DNA from: an uncultured Polymorphobacter sp.
GTDB lineage: Bacteria; Pseudomonadota; Alphaproteobacteria; Sphingomonadales; Sphingomonadaceae
Direction of reading: 5' to 3'
Assembly: GCA_937894055.1 (NCBI GenBank)
Contig: CALDHQ010000265.1
Coordinates: forward strand, 1-6,555
DNA: 6,555 bases
Numbering within the stretch: position 1 is the first letter of the stretch; each line of letters starts with the position of its first letter. The notes beneath the pieces are model-generated. The model ran no database searches. It saw only the letters and a program-made list of their open reading frames with translations, and was not told where the DNA came from. Shown here in pieces: positions 1-6,115 of the stretch. Both the position numbers and the translations under genes were made by a program.

Positions 1-154
1 CGATATAGCTGCCCAGCCAGACCTGTCGCCGGAATTTTGCGTTTTCGAGGTGGCGGTTGCGCAGTTGCTTCCAGAGCAATTTCTCTGCGTCGGTGGAAAA
101 CCGGCGGAGATTGCGATTGCGGTCGAGCGAATCCGGGCCGGGCGGGCGCCTCAT
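1..154 (-). CDS. DUF559 domain protein (endonuclease-like), N-terminal fragment cut by the window edge
   Basis: Reading the minus strand from the ATG at 154-152 gives 51 codons without a stop before the window ends. The segment STDAEKLLWKQLRNRHLENA (residues 20-39) followed by KFRRQVWLGSYI is the characteristic start of the DUF559 family: T-x-A-E-x-x-L-W, then L-R-x-R, then a K-F-R-R-Q block. DUF559 proteins are small (about 110-140 residues), have a Vsr/restriction-endonuclease-like fold and no well-established cellular role. The acidic catalytic region would lie beyond the left edge and cannot be judged. An AAGGTG sequence five bases upstream is a reasonable ribosome binding site. A five-codon frame (MKVLA) starting at 168 ends in an ATGA overlap with this start, probably by chance. 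The gene is co-directional with fabI, 103 bp downstream of its stop, and separated from it by hairpins. The family call is fairly sure; the function is not known. Confidence 0.8.
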   Translation of the reverse strand, partial: MRRPPGPDSLDRNRNLRRFSTDAEKLLWKQLRNRHLENAKFRRQVWLGSYI

Positions 155-200
155 GCGAGCACCTTCATGAGGAGGTGTCGGTGCAATCCACCCTCACCCT

Positions 201-251
201 CCCACGTGCAAGAGCACGCGGGCCCCTCCCTCTCCCCAGATGGGAGAGGGG
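201..251. repeat. Twin-hairpin palindromic element between fabI and the DUF559 gene
   Basis: Two inverted repeats lie side by side. The first pairs CGTGC (205-209) with GCACG (214-218) around an AAGA loop, and extends to CCC (201-203) with GGG (220-222) across one mismatch. The second pairs CCCTCTCCC (228-236) with GGGAGAGGG (242-250) around a five-base loop, plus one T-G wobble. The flanks are also C-rich (CCACCCTCACCCTCCC on the plus strand). Elements built on CCCTCTCCC/GGGAGAGGG are, from memory, widespread intergenic palindromes in proteobacterial genomes. Neither hairpin is followed by a T-run on either strand, so a classical intrinsic terminator is not supported. The second hairpin begins seven bases after the fabI stop and could still act in mRNA 3'-end stability or attenuation. 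The copy number elsewhere cannot be seen here. Confidence 0.6.
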
Positions 252-257
252 AAGGAG

Positions 258-1073
258 TCACACGACGCTCATGTCGGGCGCGTCTTCGGCCTTCATGCCG
301 ATGACGTTATAGCCGGCGTCGACGTGATGGATTTCGCCGGTGACGCCGCTGGCGAGGTCGCTGAGCAGATAGGCGCCGGCGCCGCCGACATCCTCGATGG
401 TGACGTTGCGGCGCAGCGGTGAATTATATTCGTTCCATTTCAGGATGTAGCGGAAGTCGCCGATGCCGCTGGCGGCCAGCGTCTTGATCGGGCCGGCCGA
501 AATCGCGTTGACGCGGATGTTTTCGGGGCCGAGGTCCATCGCCAGATATTTGACCGACGCTTCCAGCGCCGCCTTCGCCACGCCCATGACGTTGTAGTGC
601 GGGATGACCTTTTCGGCGCCGTAGTAGCTCAGCGTCAGCAGGCTGCCACCGGCCTTCATCAGCGGCAGCACGCGGCGCGCGACATCGGTGAAGCTGAACA
701 CGCTGATGTTCATCGTCATCGCGAAATTTTCGATGCTGGTGTCGACATAACGGCCGCGCAGCTCGTTCTTGTCCGAAAAGCCGATGGCGTGGACGACGAA
801 GTCGATGGTCGGCCAGCGTGCTGCCAGCGTCGCGAAAGCAGCGTCCATCGATGCCGGATCGGCGACGTCGCATTCGATGAGGAAATCGGCACCGAGCGAT
901 TCGGCCAAGGGCCGCACGCGCTTTTCGAGTGCCTCGCCCTGAAAGCTGAAGGCAATCTCGCCGCCCTGCGCGGCCACCGCCTGCGCGATGCCCCAGGCCA
1001 GCGAGCGGTCGTTGGCGACACCCATGATGAGGCCGCGCTTGCCCGCCATGATGCCGCTTTTTGGTTCTGCCAC
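258..1073 (-). CDS. fabI: Enoyl-[acyl-carrier-protein] reductase (NADH) FabI
   Basis: Cytosolic FabI reduces the trans-2-enoyl-ACP double bond with NAD(P)H in the last step of each type II fatty acid elongation cycle; it is the usual triclosan target. The 271-residue product is a complete short-chain dehydrogenase-like enzyme. The nucleotide-binding segment GVANDRSLAWG spans residues 18-28. The FabI-specific catalytic block SYYGAEKVIPHYNVMGVAK (149-167) gives Tyr150, Tyr160 and Lys167, that is Y-x6-K. SAGPIKTLAASGIGDF follows, and the C-terminus MKAEDAPDMSVV is typical of alphaproteobacterial FabI. VHAIGF keeps the glycine (Gly98) equivalent to E. coli Gly93, whose change gives triclosan resistance, so sensitivity would be expected. 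I chose the GTG at 1073 because AGGGAG sits six bases upstream; the in-frame ATG at 1049 has no such site, and a farther ATG at 1130 lies deep inside the preceding gene. It is the last gene of a three-gene operon. Confidence 0.96.
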   Translation of the reverse strand: MAEPKSGIMAGKRGLIMGVANDRSLAWGIAQAVAAQGGEIAFSFQGEALEKRVRPLAESLGADFLIECDVADPASMDAAFATLAARWPTIDFVVHAIGFSDKNELRGRYVDTSIENFAMTMNISVFSFTDVARRVLPLMKAGGSLLTLSYYGAEKVIPHYNVMGVAKAALEASVKYLAMDLGPENIRVNAISAGPIKTLAASGIGDFRYILKWNEYNSPLRRNVTIEDVGGAGAYLLSDLASGVTGEIHHVDAGYNVIGMKAEDAPDMSVV

Positions 1074-1074
1074 G

Positions 1075-1998
1075 TCAGGCTCCCTGAATCGGTGCGATTG
1101 GACGCTTCTTCTGGCGCAAACGCGGCACAATCGCCAGCGCCGCGTTGAGGTGGATGCCGAGCACCAGCCCCATGCCGATGATATAGAAGAACAAAAGCGC
1201 GATGATCACCCCGGCGAAGCTGCCATAGGTGCGGTCATAGCCGGTCAGGTGGCTGAGCAGCGGCGGCAGCAGCATCGTCGTGCCGAGCCAGACGCCGATG
1301 GTCAGCACGACACCCGGCCAGATGAGATTGTCGCCGCCGCGGTAGCGCAGCGGTGTCAGGCTCCAGATCGTCACGTAGAGCGTCGCCAGCATGACCGCGA
1401 CGGGGATCAGCCGGCCGATGCCGAGAAAATTGAAAGCAGCCGACGCATCGGGGAGCCATTGCGCGAAAATCGCCTCGACACTGGTCAGCGCCAGCTGGAA
1501 CGCGAACGCCAGCATCATCACCCCGACCGCGACGAAAATCAGCAGCACCGACCCGAGCCGGTAGCGCCAGAAGGCTTCGTCCGACGCGACCTGATAGGCG
1601 CCATGCAGAATGTCGCGGATCGCCTCGATCGTGCTCGACACCGTCCACAGCATCAGCACGACGCTGACCGCGAGCAGCGGCCCCGTCGCCTCTGCCGCGT
1701 GGCGGACGACTTCATCGATCGGGCCACGCAACGAACCGACGACCTGATGCGGCAGCGCATCGAGGAACAGCGTCACCGCGCGCATGCCGTCATCCGACGC
1801 CCCGAACGCACCTGCCACCACGGCGAGCACGATGAAGAACGGAAACAGCGTCACCAGCGACAGATAGGCAAGGTTGCCGGCGTTGGTGAAGCCGTCGCGC
1901 CAGGTGCCCGACAGCGTCTGCACCATCACCGACCAGGCCCAGTAATTCGTCGCGACAAACCGGCGGAATGCCCCTCGCACTGTGGCCGGCAGCCGCAC
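1075..1998 (-). CDS. YihY/BrkB-family inner-membrane protein
   Basis: The 307-residue product is strongly hydrophobic, with about six predicted membrane helices by eye: near residues 43-66, 107-125, 149-172, 192-214, 226-247 and 261-285. Family hallmarks are the first-helix region NLAYLSLVTLFPFF (42-55) and the last-helix block beginning YGSFAG (258-263) and ending GIHLNAAL. Members were once called 'ribonuclease BN' or 'virulence factor BrkB', but neither role holds as a general function; the activity is unsettled, with transport or envelope roles proposed. Many relatives have an acidic residue in the GAELNA-like motif where this protein has His283; I recall this pattern but cannot check it. 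The start is the GTG at 1998, nine bases after the preceding stop; a TTAGG overlapping that stop codon is the likely binding site. An in-frame ATG 24 codons further in is less likely because it would remove residues that align with the family's N-terminus. It lies in an operon with the DnaJ-like gene and fabI. Confidence 0.88.
   Translation of the reverse strand: MRLPATVRGAFRRFVATNYWAWSVMVQTLSGTWRDGFTNAGNLAYLSLVTLFPFFIVLAVVAGAFGASDDGMRAVTLFLDALPHQVVGSLRGPIDEVVRHAAEATGPLLAVSVVLMLWTVSSTIEAIRDILHGAYQVASDEAFWRYRLGSVLLIFVAVGVMMLAFAFQLALTSVEAIFAQWLPDASAAFNFLGIGRLIPVAVMLATLYVTIWSLTPLRYRGGDNLIWPGVVLTIGVWLGTTMLLPPLLSHLTGYDRTYGSFAGVIIALLFFYIIGMGLVLGIHLNAALAIVPRLRQKKRPIAPIQGA
1080..1085 (-). promoter_or_regulatory. 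Ribosome binding site of fabI inside the 3' end of the YihY-family gene
   Basis: The minus strand reads AGGGAG here, then CCTGAC, then GTG. The purine-rich hexamer lies within the last codons of the upstream gene, and that gene's TGA stop ends one base before the fabI GTG. This arrangement decides the fabI start and implies translational coupling, since ribosomes ending on the upstream gene pass over the fabI initiation site. Confidence 0.7.
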
Positions 1999-2007
1999 GC
2001 CTGGTGC

Positions 2008-2961
2008 CTAATCGACGCCGAGCGCCGCGCGCGGATTGCGGCGATCGTCGTGCCAGCTTTCGGCGAACGCCTTGAGCGCCGCGTCATCGGCAGGCAGATC
2101 GACCTGCAATGTCACCAGCTGGTCGCCGCGCGTGCCGTCGGCACGGCTGAAACCCTTGCCGCGCAGCCGCAAAATCTTGCCGGTCGTCGAGCCGGCCGGA
2201 ACGCCGAGCATGACCGCACCGTCGACCGTCGGCACCTTGAGCTTGGCGCCGAGCACGGCCTCGTTCAGCCGCACCGGCAGGTCGAGCAGCACGTCATCGC
2301 CGTCGCGGACAAAGAAGCGATGCTTGGCGACTTCGAGCGTGATCAGCGCCGCGCCGGAGCCGCCGGGGCCTTCGTCGCCTTGGCCAGTCATGCGCAGCGG
2401 CTTTTCGGCGGTGAAACCCGCTGGCAGCTTGAGATCGAGCGTCTTGCCGTTGCGCAGCGTGATGCGCTGCGGCTTGAGCGTCGCGGCATCCTCGAACGGC
2501 ACCATCAGGCGATAGGCAACGTCGGCGCCCTTTTGCAGCGCGCGCTGGCGGGTTTCGAAGCCGCCGCCGAACGGATTGCCGCCGCCGCCACGACCGCGAC
2601 CGCCGAACAGTTCGGAGAAAATGTCACCGGCGTCGCCGCCGAAGTCGAAACCCTGCGGGCCGGCGCCGGGGCGACCGCCGCCCTGGAAGCCACCGCCGCC
2701 AAACGGATTACCGCCGCCGAAGCCGGCAGGCGCCTTGGGCTGGCCGTCGCCGTCGATTTCGCCGCGATCATATTGCCCGCGGGTCTTTTCGTCGGACAGC
2801 AGCGCATAGGCCGACGATGCCGCCTTGAACTTTTCAAGCGCCTTGGGATTGTCGGCATTCTTGTCGGGGTGATTTTCCTTCGCAAGCTTGCGATAGGCCT
2901 TTTTGATTTCGGCCGGGCTCGCGCTCCGCGTCACACCAAGTATTGCGTAAGGATCGCTCAT
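2008..2961 (-). CDS. DnaJ/CbpA-type co-chaperone (J domain plus C-terminal substrate-binding domain, no zinc finger)
   Basis: Type B J-domain proteins deliver clients to DnaK and stimulate its ATPase. The 317-residue product begins with a full J domain (about 1-66): YAILGV, the helix II stretch [12 protein letters not shown], and the invariant HPD at 31-33. A Gly/Phe-rich linker (about 78-135) holds [12 protein letters not shown] and the DIFSELFGG motif (113-121), which in related proteins helps regulate J-domain access. Beta-rich client-binding domains follow (about 145-295), including [29 protein letters not shown] and [11 protein letters not shown]. No CxxCxGxG repeats are present, which excludes canonical DnaJ and makes a CbpA-like or DnaJ2 role more likely. 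The start ATG has a GGAGAGA just upstream, with rather short spacing. It is the first gene of the minus-strand operon and is divergent from pdxH. Heat regulation would be plausible for the family, but I see no convincing heat-shock promoter. Confidence 0.93.
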   Translation of the reverse strand: MSDPYAILGVTRSASPAEIKKAYRKLAKENHPDKNADNPKALEKFKAASSAYALLSDEKTRGQYDRGEIDGDGQPKAPAGFGGGNPFGGGGFQGGGRPGAGPQGFDFGGDAGDIFSELFGGRGRGGGGNPFGGGFETRQRALQKGADVAYRLMVPFEDAATLKPQRITLRNGKTLDLKLPAGFTAEKPLRMTGQGDEGPGGSGAALITLEVAKHRFFVRDGDDVLLDLPVRLNEAVLGAKLKVPTVDGAVMLGVPAGSTTGKILRLRGKGFSRADGTRGDQLVTLQVDLPADDAALKAFAESWHDDRRNPRAALGVD

Positions 2962-3114
2962 TCTCTCCGCTCACCACAGGGGCAGGTCATTGTCCAGTGT
3001 TGCACCATTGCAACAGCATTGTCATGTGGGGTCACAGTGCGCCGGTGTAAAGGGCCACTGCAACACGGCTGGAGTTTAATTGCCGCAAGGCTTTACGGGC
3101 GCTAAAGAGGCTGC
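2962..3114. promoter_or_regulatory. Divergent control region between the DnaJ-like operon and pdxH
   Basis: This 153-bp gap must carry promoters in both directions. A TTGTCA at 3019-3024 on the plus strand resembles a -35 element, and the best following TGTAAA (3046-3051) lies 21 bases away, too far for a confident call. TTGCCG (about 3080) followed 17 bases later by TAAAGA would imply an almost leaderless pdxH message. AGAGG at 3106-3110 is the pdxH ribosome binding site, four bases before its ATG. No start point can be fixed from sequence alone. The repeats inside are listed separately. Confidence 0.6.
2988..3023. repeat. Perfect 18-bp inverted repeat bracketed by direct repeats, operator-like
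   Basis: TGTTGCA (2998-3004), a CCAT spacer, and TGCAACA (3009-3015) form a perfect inverted repeat of two seven-base arms. It is flanked by two direct copies of CATTGTC (2988-2994 and 3017-3023). A third TGCAACA lies at 3059-3065. Symmetry at this scale between divergent genes is typical of a dimeric repressor or activator site. It could also form a short RNA hairpin in the leader of the DnaJ-like operon. No known regulator's consensus is recognised. Confidence 0.55.
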
Positions 3115-3693
3115 ATGAGCAACGATCCCTTCGCCCTTTTCGCCGACTGGCTGGCCGCCGCATGGGAAAGCGAGCCGAGCGACGCGAATGCCATGGCGCT
3201 TGCCACCGTCAACCCGACCGGCCAGCCGAGCGTGCGCGTCGTGCTGCTCAAGGCGTGGGACGAGCGCGGCTTCGTTTTCTACACCAACCTCGACAGCCAC
3301 AAGGGCAACGACATTGCCGCCAACCCGCTGGTCGGGCTCGATTTCCACTGGAAGTCGCGCGGCCGACAGGTCCGCATCGAAGGCCGCGCCGAGCCGGTGA
3401 GCACCGCCGAGGCCGACGACTATTTCGCCACCCGCCCGCGCGACTCGCAGCTTGGCGCCTGGGCGTCGGACCAGTCGCGGCCGATGGCGGCGCGGGCCAC
3501 GTTCGACGAACGCTTTGCGGCGGCATCGACGCGCTTTGAAGGCGGCGACGTGCCGCGTCCGCCGCGCTGGTCGGGGTTCCGCGTCGTGCCGAGCGCCATC
3601 GAGTTCTGGGAAGCGCGCGATTACCGCCACCACGACCGCACGCGCTACATGCGCAGCGACGGCGGATGGGCAGCCAGCCTGCTGTTCCCATGA
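3115..3693 (+). CDS. pdxH: Pyridoxamine/pyridoxine 5'-phosphate oxidase PdxH
   Basis: PdxH is a cytosolic FMN enzyme that oxidises pyridoxine or pyridoxamine 5'-phosphate to pyridoxal 5'-phosphate with oxygen, in vitamin B6 synthesis and salvage. The 192-residue protein matches the family along its length. FMN-binding segments are RVVLLK (41-46), FYTNLDSHKG (55-64) and QVRIEG (85-90). RDSQLGAWASDQS (109-121) is the next conserved block, followed by PRPPRWSGFRVVP (147-159) and the signature IEFWEARDYRHHDR (162-175). Arg171 and His173 correspond to E. coli Arg197 and His199, which contact substrate. Three positions are unusual: Glu166 after FW where Gln, His or Gly is expected; His172 where a hydrophobic residue is expected; and LLFP at the C-terminus where RLxP is usual. 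The ATG at 3115 has AGAGG four bases upstream. It is the first gene of a probable two-gene unit with the downstream metal transporter. Confidence 0.95.
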   Translation: MSNDPFALFADWLAAAWESEPSDANAMALATVNPTGQPSVRVVLLKAWDERGFVFYTNLDSHKGNDIAANPLVGLDFHWKSRGRQVRIEGRAEPVSTAEADDYFATRPRDSQLGAWASDQSRPMAARATFDERFAAASTRFEGGDVPRPPRWSGFRVVPSAIEFWEARDYRHHDRTRYMRSDGGWAASLLFP

Positions 3694-3703
3694 GGATGGC
3701 CGC

Positions 3704-4630
3704 ATGACGCTGGCGGGCAAGCTCAACCGCCGCGCCGCCTTCGCCTCGGTCAGCGTCGCCGTGGCGCTGCTCGGGCTGAAAGTCTGGGCGGCATGGGCGA
3801 CAGGCTCGGTGTCGATGCTCGGTGCGGCCGCCGATACGACGCTCGATCTGATGGCATCGCTGGTGACGCTGTTCGCCGTCGGCTTGGCCGCGCAGCCGGC
3901 GGACGCCGAACACCGCTTCGGCCATGGCAAGGCGGAGGCGATTGCCGCGCTGATGCAGACGCTGCTGATCATGGGCTCTGCGGTCGGCATTGCCTGGCGC
4001 GCCATCCAGCAATTCGGCAATCCCGATGTGCCGACGCGCGCCGACCTCGGCATCGGCGTGTCGGTGGTGGCACTGGTGCTGACGCTGGCGCTGGTCGCCT
4101 ATCAGCGCCATGTCGTGCGCGTCACCGGCTCGATCGCCATCGGCACCGACCAGTTGCATTACCAGTCGGATTTGCTGCTCAACCTGTCGGTCATCGTCGC
4201 GCTGATCCTCGATGTCGTGCTCGGCGTTCACGGCGCCGATGCGGCGTTCGGTCTGGCGATTGCCGTCTATCTGGCATGGGGTGCGTATAGCGCCGCGCGC
4301 CATGCCATCGACATGCTGATGGACCGCGAATGGCCACCCGAACGGCGCGAGCAGTTGGTGCGCGTCGCCAGCAACCACCCGCAGGTCTACGGCGTCCATG
4401 ATTTGCGGACGCGCAGCAGCGGTAGCAACGACTTCATCCAGTTCCACATCTGGCTGCCGCGCGAGATGACCGTGCTGGCGGCACACGATGTCGTCGATGC
4501 CGTCGAAGCCAATGTTGCGGCAGAATTTCCCGGCGCCGAAATCCTCATCCACATCGATCCCGTCGGCCATTCGGATGACGGCGAACGCGGCCGCGCCGAA
4601 GGTGTTGCGCCGTCAGGTGCGGACGATTGA
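3704..4630 (+). CDS. fieF: Cation diffusion facilitator, FieF/YiiP-type divalent metal efflux transporter
   Basis: This inner-membrane antiporter exchanges cytosolic Zn2+, Fe2+ or similar ions for protons. The 308-residue product closely parallels E. coli YiiP. About six membrane helices lie near residues 12-32, 40-62, 81-101, 116-135, 158-175 and 179-196, followed by a ferredoxin-like cytosolic domain (about 207-290). Metal-site residues are all present. Site A is Asp44 and Asp48 (DTTLD) with His152 and Asp156 (HYQSD). Site B is Asp67, His70 and His74 (DAEHRFGH). The cytosolic dimer site is His232, His248, His261, His283 and Asp285. The DD-HD tetrahedral site argues for Zn/Fe/Cd rather than Mn. 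I chose the ATG at 3704, with GAGGA overlapping the pdxH stop seven bases before it; the frame remains open far upstream within pdxH, but that stretch encodes unrelated residues. The 10-bp gap from pdxH suggests co-transcription. The metal actually exported is not determined. Confidence 0.93.
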   Translation: MTLAGKLNRRAAFASVSVAVALLGLKVWAAWATGSVSMLGAAADTTLDLMASLVTLFAVGLAAQPADAEHRFGHGKAEAIAALMQTLLIMGSAVGIAWRAIQQFGNPDVPTRADLGIGVSVVALVLTLALVAYQRHVVRVTGSIAIGTDQLHYQSDLLLNLSVIVALILDVVLGVHGADAAFGLAIAVYLAWGAYSAARHAIDMLMDREWPPERREQLVRVASNHPQVYGVHDLRTRSSGSNDFIQFHIWLPREMTVLAAHDVVDAVEANVAAEFPGAEILIHIDPVGHSDDGERGRAEGVAPSGADD

Positions 4631-4639
4631 CCGGCCAGT

Positions 4640-4655
4640 GCCGCAGGCTTGCGGC
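4640..4655 (+). terminator. GC-rich hairpin after the metal transporter gene, possible weak terminator
   Basis: GCCGCA (4640-4645) pairs with TGCGGC (4650-4655) around a GGCT loop, ten bases after the transporter stop. An alternative pairing of CCGGCC (4631-4636) with GGCCGG (4653-4658) competes with it. No T-run follows, so intrinsic termination is uncertain; a role in mRNA end protection or Rho-dependent stopping is equally possible. Confidence 0.35.
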
Positions 4656-4669
4656 CGGCTGTCGCGGGG

Positions 4670-4729
4670 CATTGCAACATTAGGTAGTAATACGTAACTA
4701 GGCTCCGTATTTTTTGGAGACTTCGCGCC
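4670..4729 (+). promoter_or_regulatory. AT-rich promoter/leader region of the cytochrome P450 gene
   Basis: From about 4671 to 4715 the sequence is conspicuously AT-rich in an otherwise GC-rich window. It starts with CATTGCAACA (4670-4679), a ten-base match to the right arm of the inverted repeat upstream of pdxH. TTGCAA (4672-4677) could be a -35 box; 17 bases later stands TAACTA, a weak -10. TAGTAATACGTAACTA (4685-4700) is an imperfect palindrome that may be an operator. GGAG at 4716-4719, ten bases before the ATG, is the likely ribosome binding site. It can pair with CTCC at 4703-4706 across a T-rich loop. Confidence 0.45.
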
Positions 4730-6115
4730 ATGAACGCCCCCGTCCCGCCCAAAGCCTTCACGCCCAATGCCAAGGACCTTTACGAGCCCAAGCTCAAGGA
4801 CCTCGCGGCGATTCCGGGCACCGAGCCGCACCCCTTCCCGCTGCTGCGCACGCTCAAGTTCCTCAAGGATCCGCTCAAGGGTGTGACCGAGAATGTCGAA
4901 AAGTACGGCCCGGTCTACCGCGTCAACAATTTCGGCGGCTGGAGCGTGGCGCTGGTCGGCGCCGATGCCAACGAACTGGTGATGTTCGACAAGGACAAGA
5001 ATTTCTCGTCGAAGCTTGGCTGGGACCCCATTCTCGAACGCGTTTTTCCGCGCGGGCTGATGCTAATGGATTTCGACCACCACCGCGCTGACCGCAAGAC
5101 GCTGTCGGTGGCGTTCAAGCCCGAACCGATGCAGCATTACCTCGGCGCATTGAACGACGGCATCGCGCGCGGCATCGCCGACTGGGACCAGAAGGGCGAG
5201 TTCAAATTCTATCCGGCGATCAAGTCGCTGACGCTCGATCTGGCGGCAACGTCGTTCCTCGGCATCGCCTGGGGCCCCGAAGCCGACCAGATCAACAAGG
5301 CCTTCGTCGACATGGTGATGGCGTCGATCGGCATCGTCCGCGTGCCGCTGCCGGGCACCGCGATGGGCCGCGGCGTCAAGGGCCACAAGTTCATGAGCGC
5401 GTTCTTCGCGCGCGAAATCCCCAAGCGCCGCGGCGTCAAGGGCGACGATTTCTTCACGCAGTTCTGCAACGCCAAGGATGACAATGGCGAGCTGATGGAC
5501 GACCAGGCCATCATCGACCACATGAACTTCCTGATGATGGCGGCGCACGACACGCTGACCTCGTCATTGTCGTCGACGGTGCTGTTCCTCGCGCAGAACC
5601 AGGAATGGCAGGACCGCATCCGCGCCGAAATTCTGGCCGTGCGCGCCACCGCCGGCGACAAGCTGCCGTACGACCGCCTCGGCGATCTCGAACAGCTTGA
5701 GTGGGCGTTCAAGGAATCGCTGCGGCTGCTGCCGCCGGTGCCGTCGCTGCCGCGCCGCGCGCTGCGCGACTTCGAATATGGCGGCTACAAGATCCCCGCC
5801 GGCACGCATGTCGGCATCAACCCGATGTACGTCCACCGCATGGCTGAATATTGGGAAGACCCCGAAACCTGGGACCCGTCGCGCTTCAGCCACAACCGTT
5901 CGAAGGGCCGCCACAAATATGCGTGGGTGCCGTTCGGCGGCGGCGCGCACATGTGCATCGGGCTGCACTTTGCCTATATGCAGATGAAGGCGTTCTTCTA
6001 CACGCTGCTCGCCGAGCATCGCGTCGTGGTGGCGCCCGGCTACAAGCCCGACATCCAGATGTTCCCGATCCCCAAGCCGCGCGACGGCCTGCCGATCCGG
6101 GTTGAACGGATTTGA
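4730..6115 (+). CDS. Cytochrome P450, soluble bacterial type, substrate unknown
   Basis: P450s are heme-thiolate monooxygenases that insert one oxygen atom into a substrate using electrons from redox partners. The 461-residue protein shows the full set of hallmarks: HxxxR in helix C (His118, Arg122); the I-helix oxygen-activation motif AAHDT (271-275); ExxR in helix K (Glu329, Arg332); the meander PSRF (383-386); and the heme loop FGGGAHMCIG (402-411) with Cys409 as the iron ligand. There is no N-terminal membrane anchor or signal peptide, so it should be cytosolic and depend on a ferredoxin and ferredoxin reductase; neither is encoded in this window. The overall look, with an aligned FLMMAAHDT helix and FGGG heme loop, recalls the CYP51/CYP120-like branch rather than the short camphor-hydroxylase type, but I cannot name a CYP family. 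Its last 14 bases overlap the start of the alpha/beta-hydrolase gene, suggesting a joint operon and perhaps a shared pathway. Confidence 0.94.
   Translation: MNAPVPPKAFTPNAKDLYEPKLKDLAAIPGTEPHPFPLLRTLKFLKDPLKGVTENVEKYGPVYRVNNFGGWSVALVGADANELVMFDKDKNFSSKLGWDPILERVFPRGLMLMDFDHHRADRKTLSVAFKPEPMQHYLGALNDGIARGIADWDQKGEFKFYPAIKSLTLDLAATSFLGIAWGPEADQINKAFVDMVMASIGIVRVPLPGTAMGRGVKGHKFMSAFFAREIPKRRGVKGDDFFTQFCNAKDDNGELMDDQAIIDHMNFLMMAAHDTLTSSLSSTVLFLAQNQEWQDRIRAEILAVRATAGDKLPYDRLGDLEQLEWAFKESLRLLPPVPSLPRRALRDFEYGGYKIPAGTHVGINPMYVHRMAEYWEDPETWDPSRFSHNRSKGRHKYAWVPFGGGAHMCIGLHFAYMQMKAFFYTLLAEHRVVVAPGYKPDIQMFPIPKPRDGLPIRVERI

Noticed and set aside
227..251. The hairpin after fabI as an intrinsic terminator.
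   Set aside because: The stem is strong, but no U-tract follows in the fabI direction, so it is described as a palindromic repeat instead.
37..312. Short plus-strand frames across the repeat and fabI tail.
   Set aside because: They cross the hairpins and lie opposite the DUF559 gene and fabI; no motif and no convincing start.
988..3105. A 705-codon open frame on the plus strand covering the DnaJ-like gene, the YihY gene and the start of fabI.
   Set aside because: It is antisense to three well-recognised genes. Its product is rich in Arg, His, Gln and Ala without any recognisable domain, as expected from the complement of GC-biased codons with few stops.
2962..3114. A heat-shock promoter or CIRCE element in front of the DnaJ-like gene.
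   Set aside because: The CIRCE arms are absent, and the only CCCCACAT-like -10 candidate has no matching CTTG -35 at a suitable distance.
3452..3703. An N-terminal extension of the metal transporter starting at 3452.
   Set aside because: The extra 84 codons lie within pdxH, are Arg-rich without family resemblance, and the ATG at 3704 matches the usual YiiP N-terminus with a proper binding site.
3248..4570. A 440-codon open frame on the minus strand opposite pdxH and the metal transporter.
   Set aside because: It is a compositional shadow: low-complexity Arg/His/Asp-rich sequence with no family resemblance, while the plus strand encodes two complete known proteins with all motifs.
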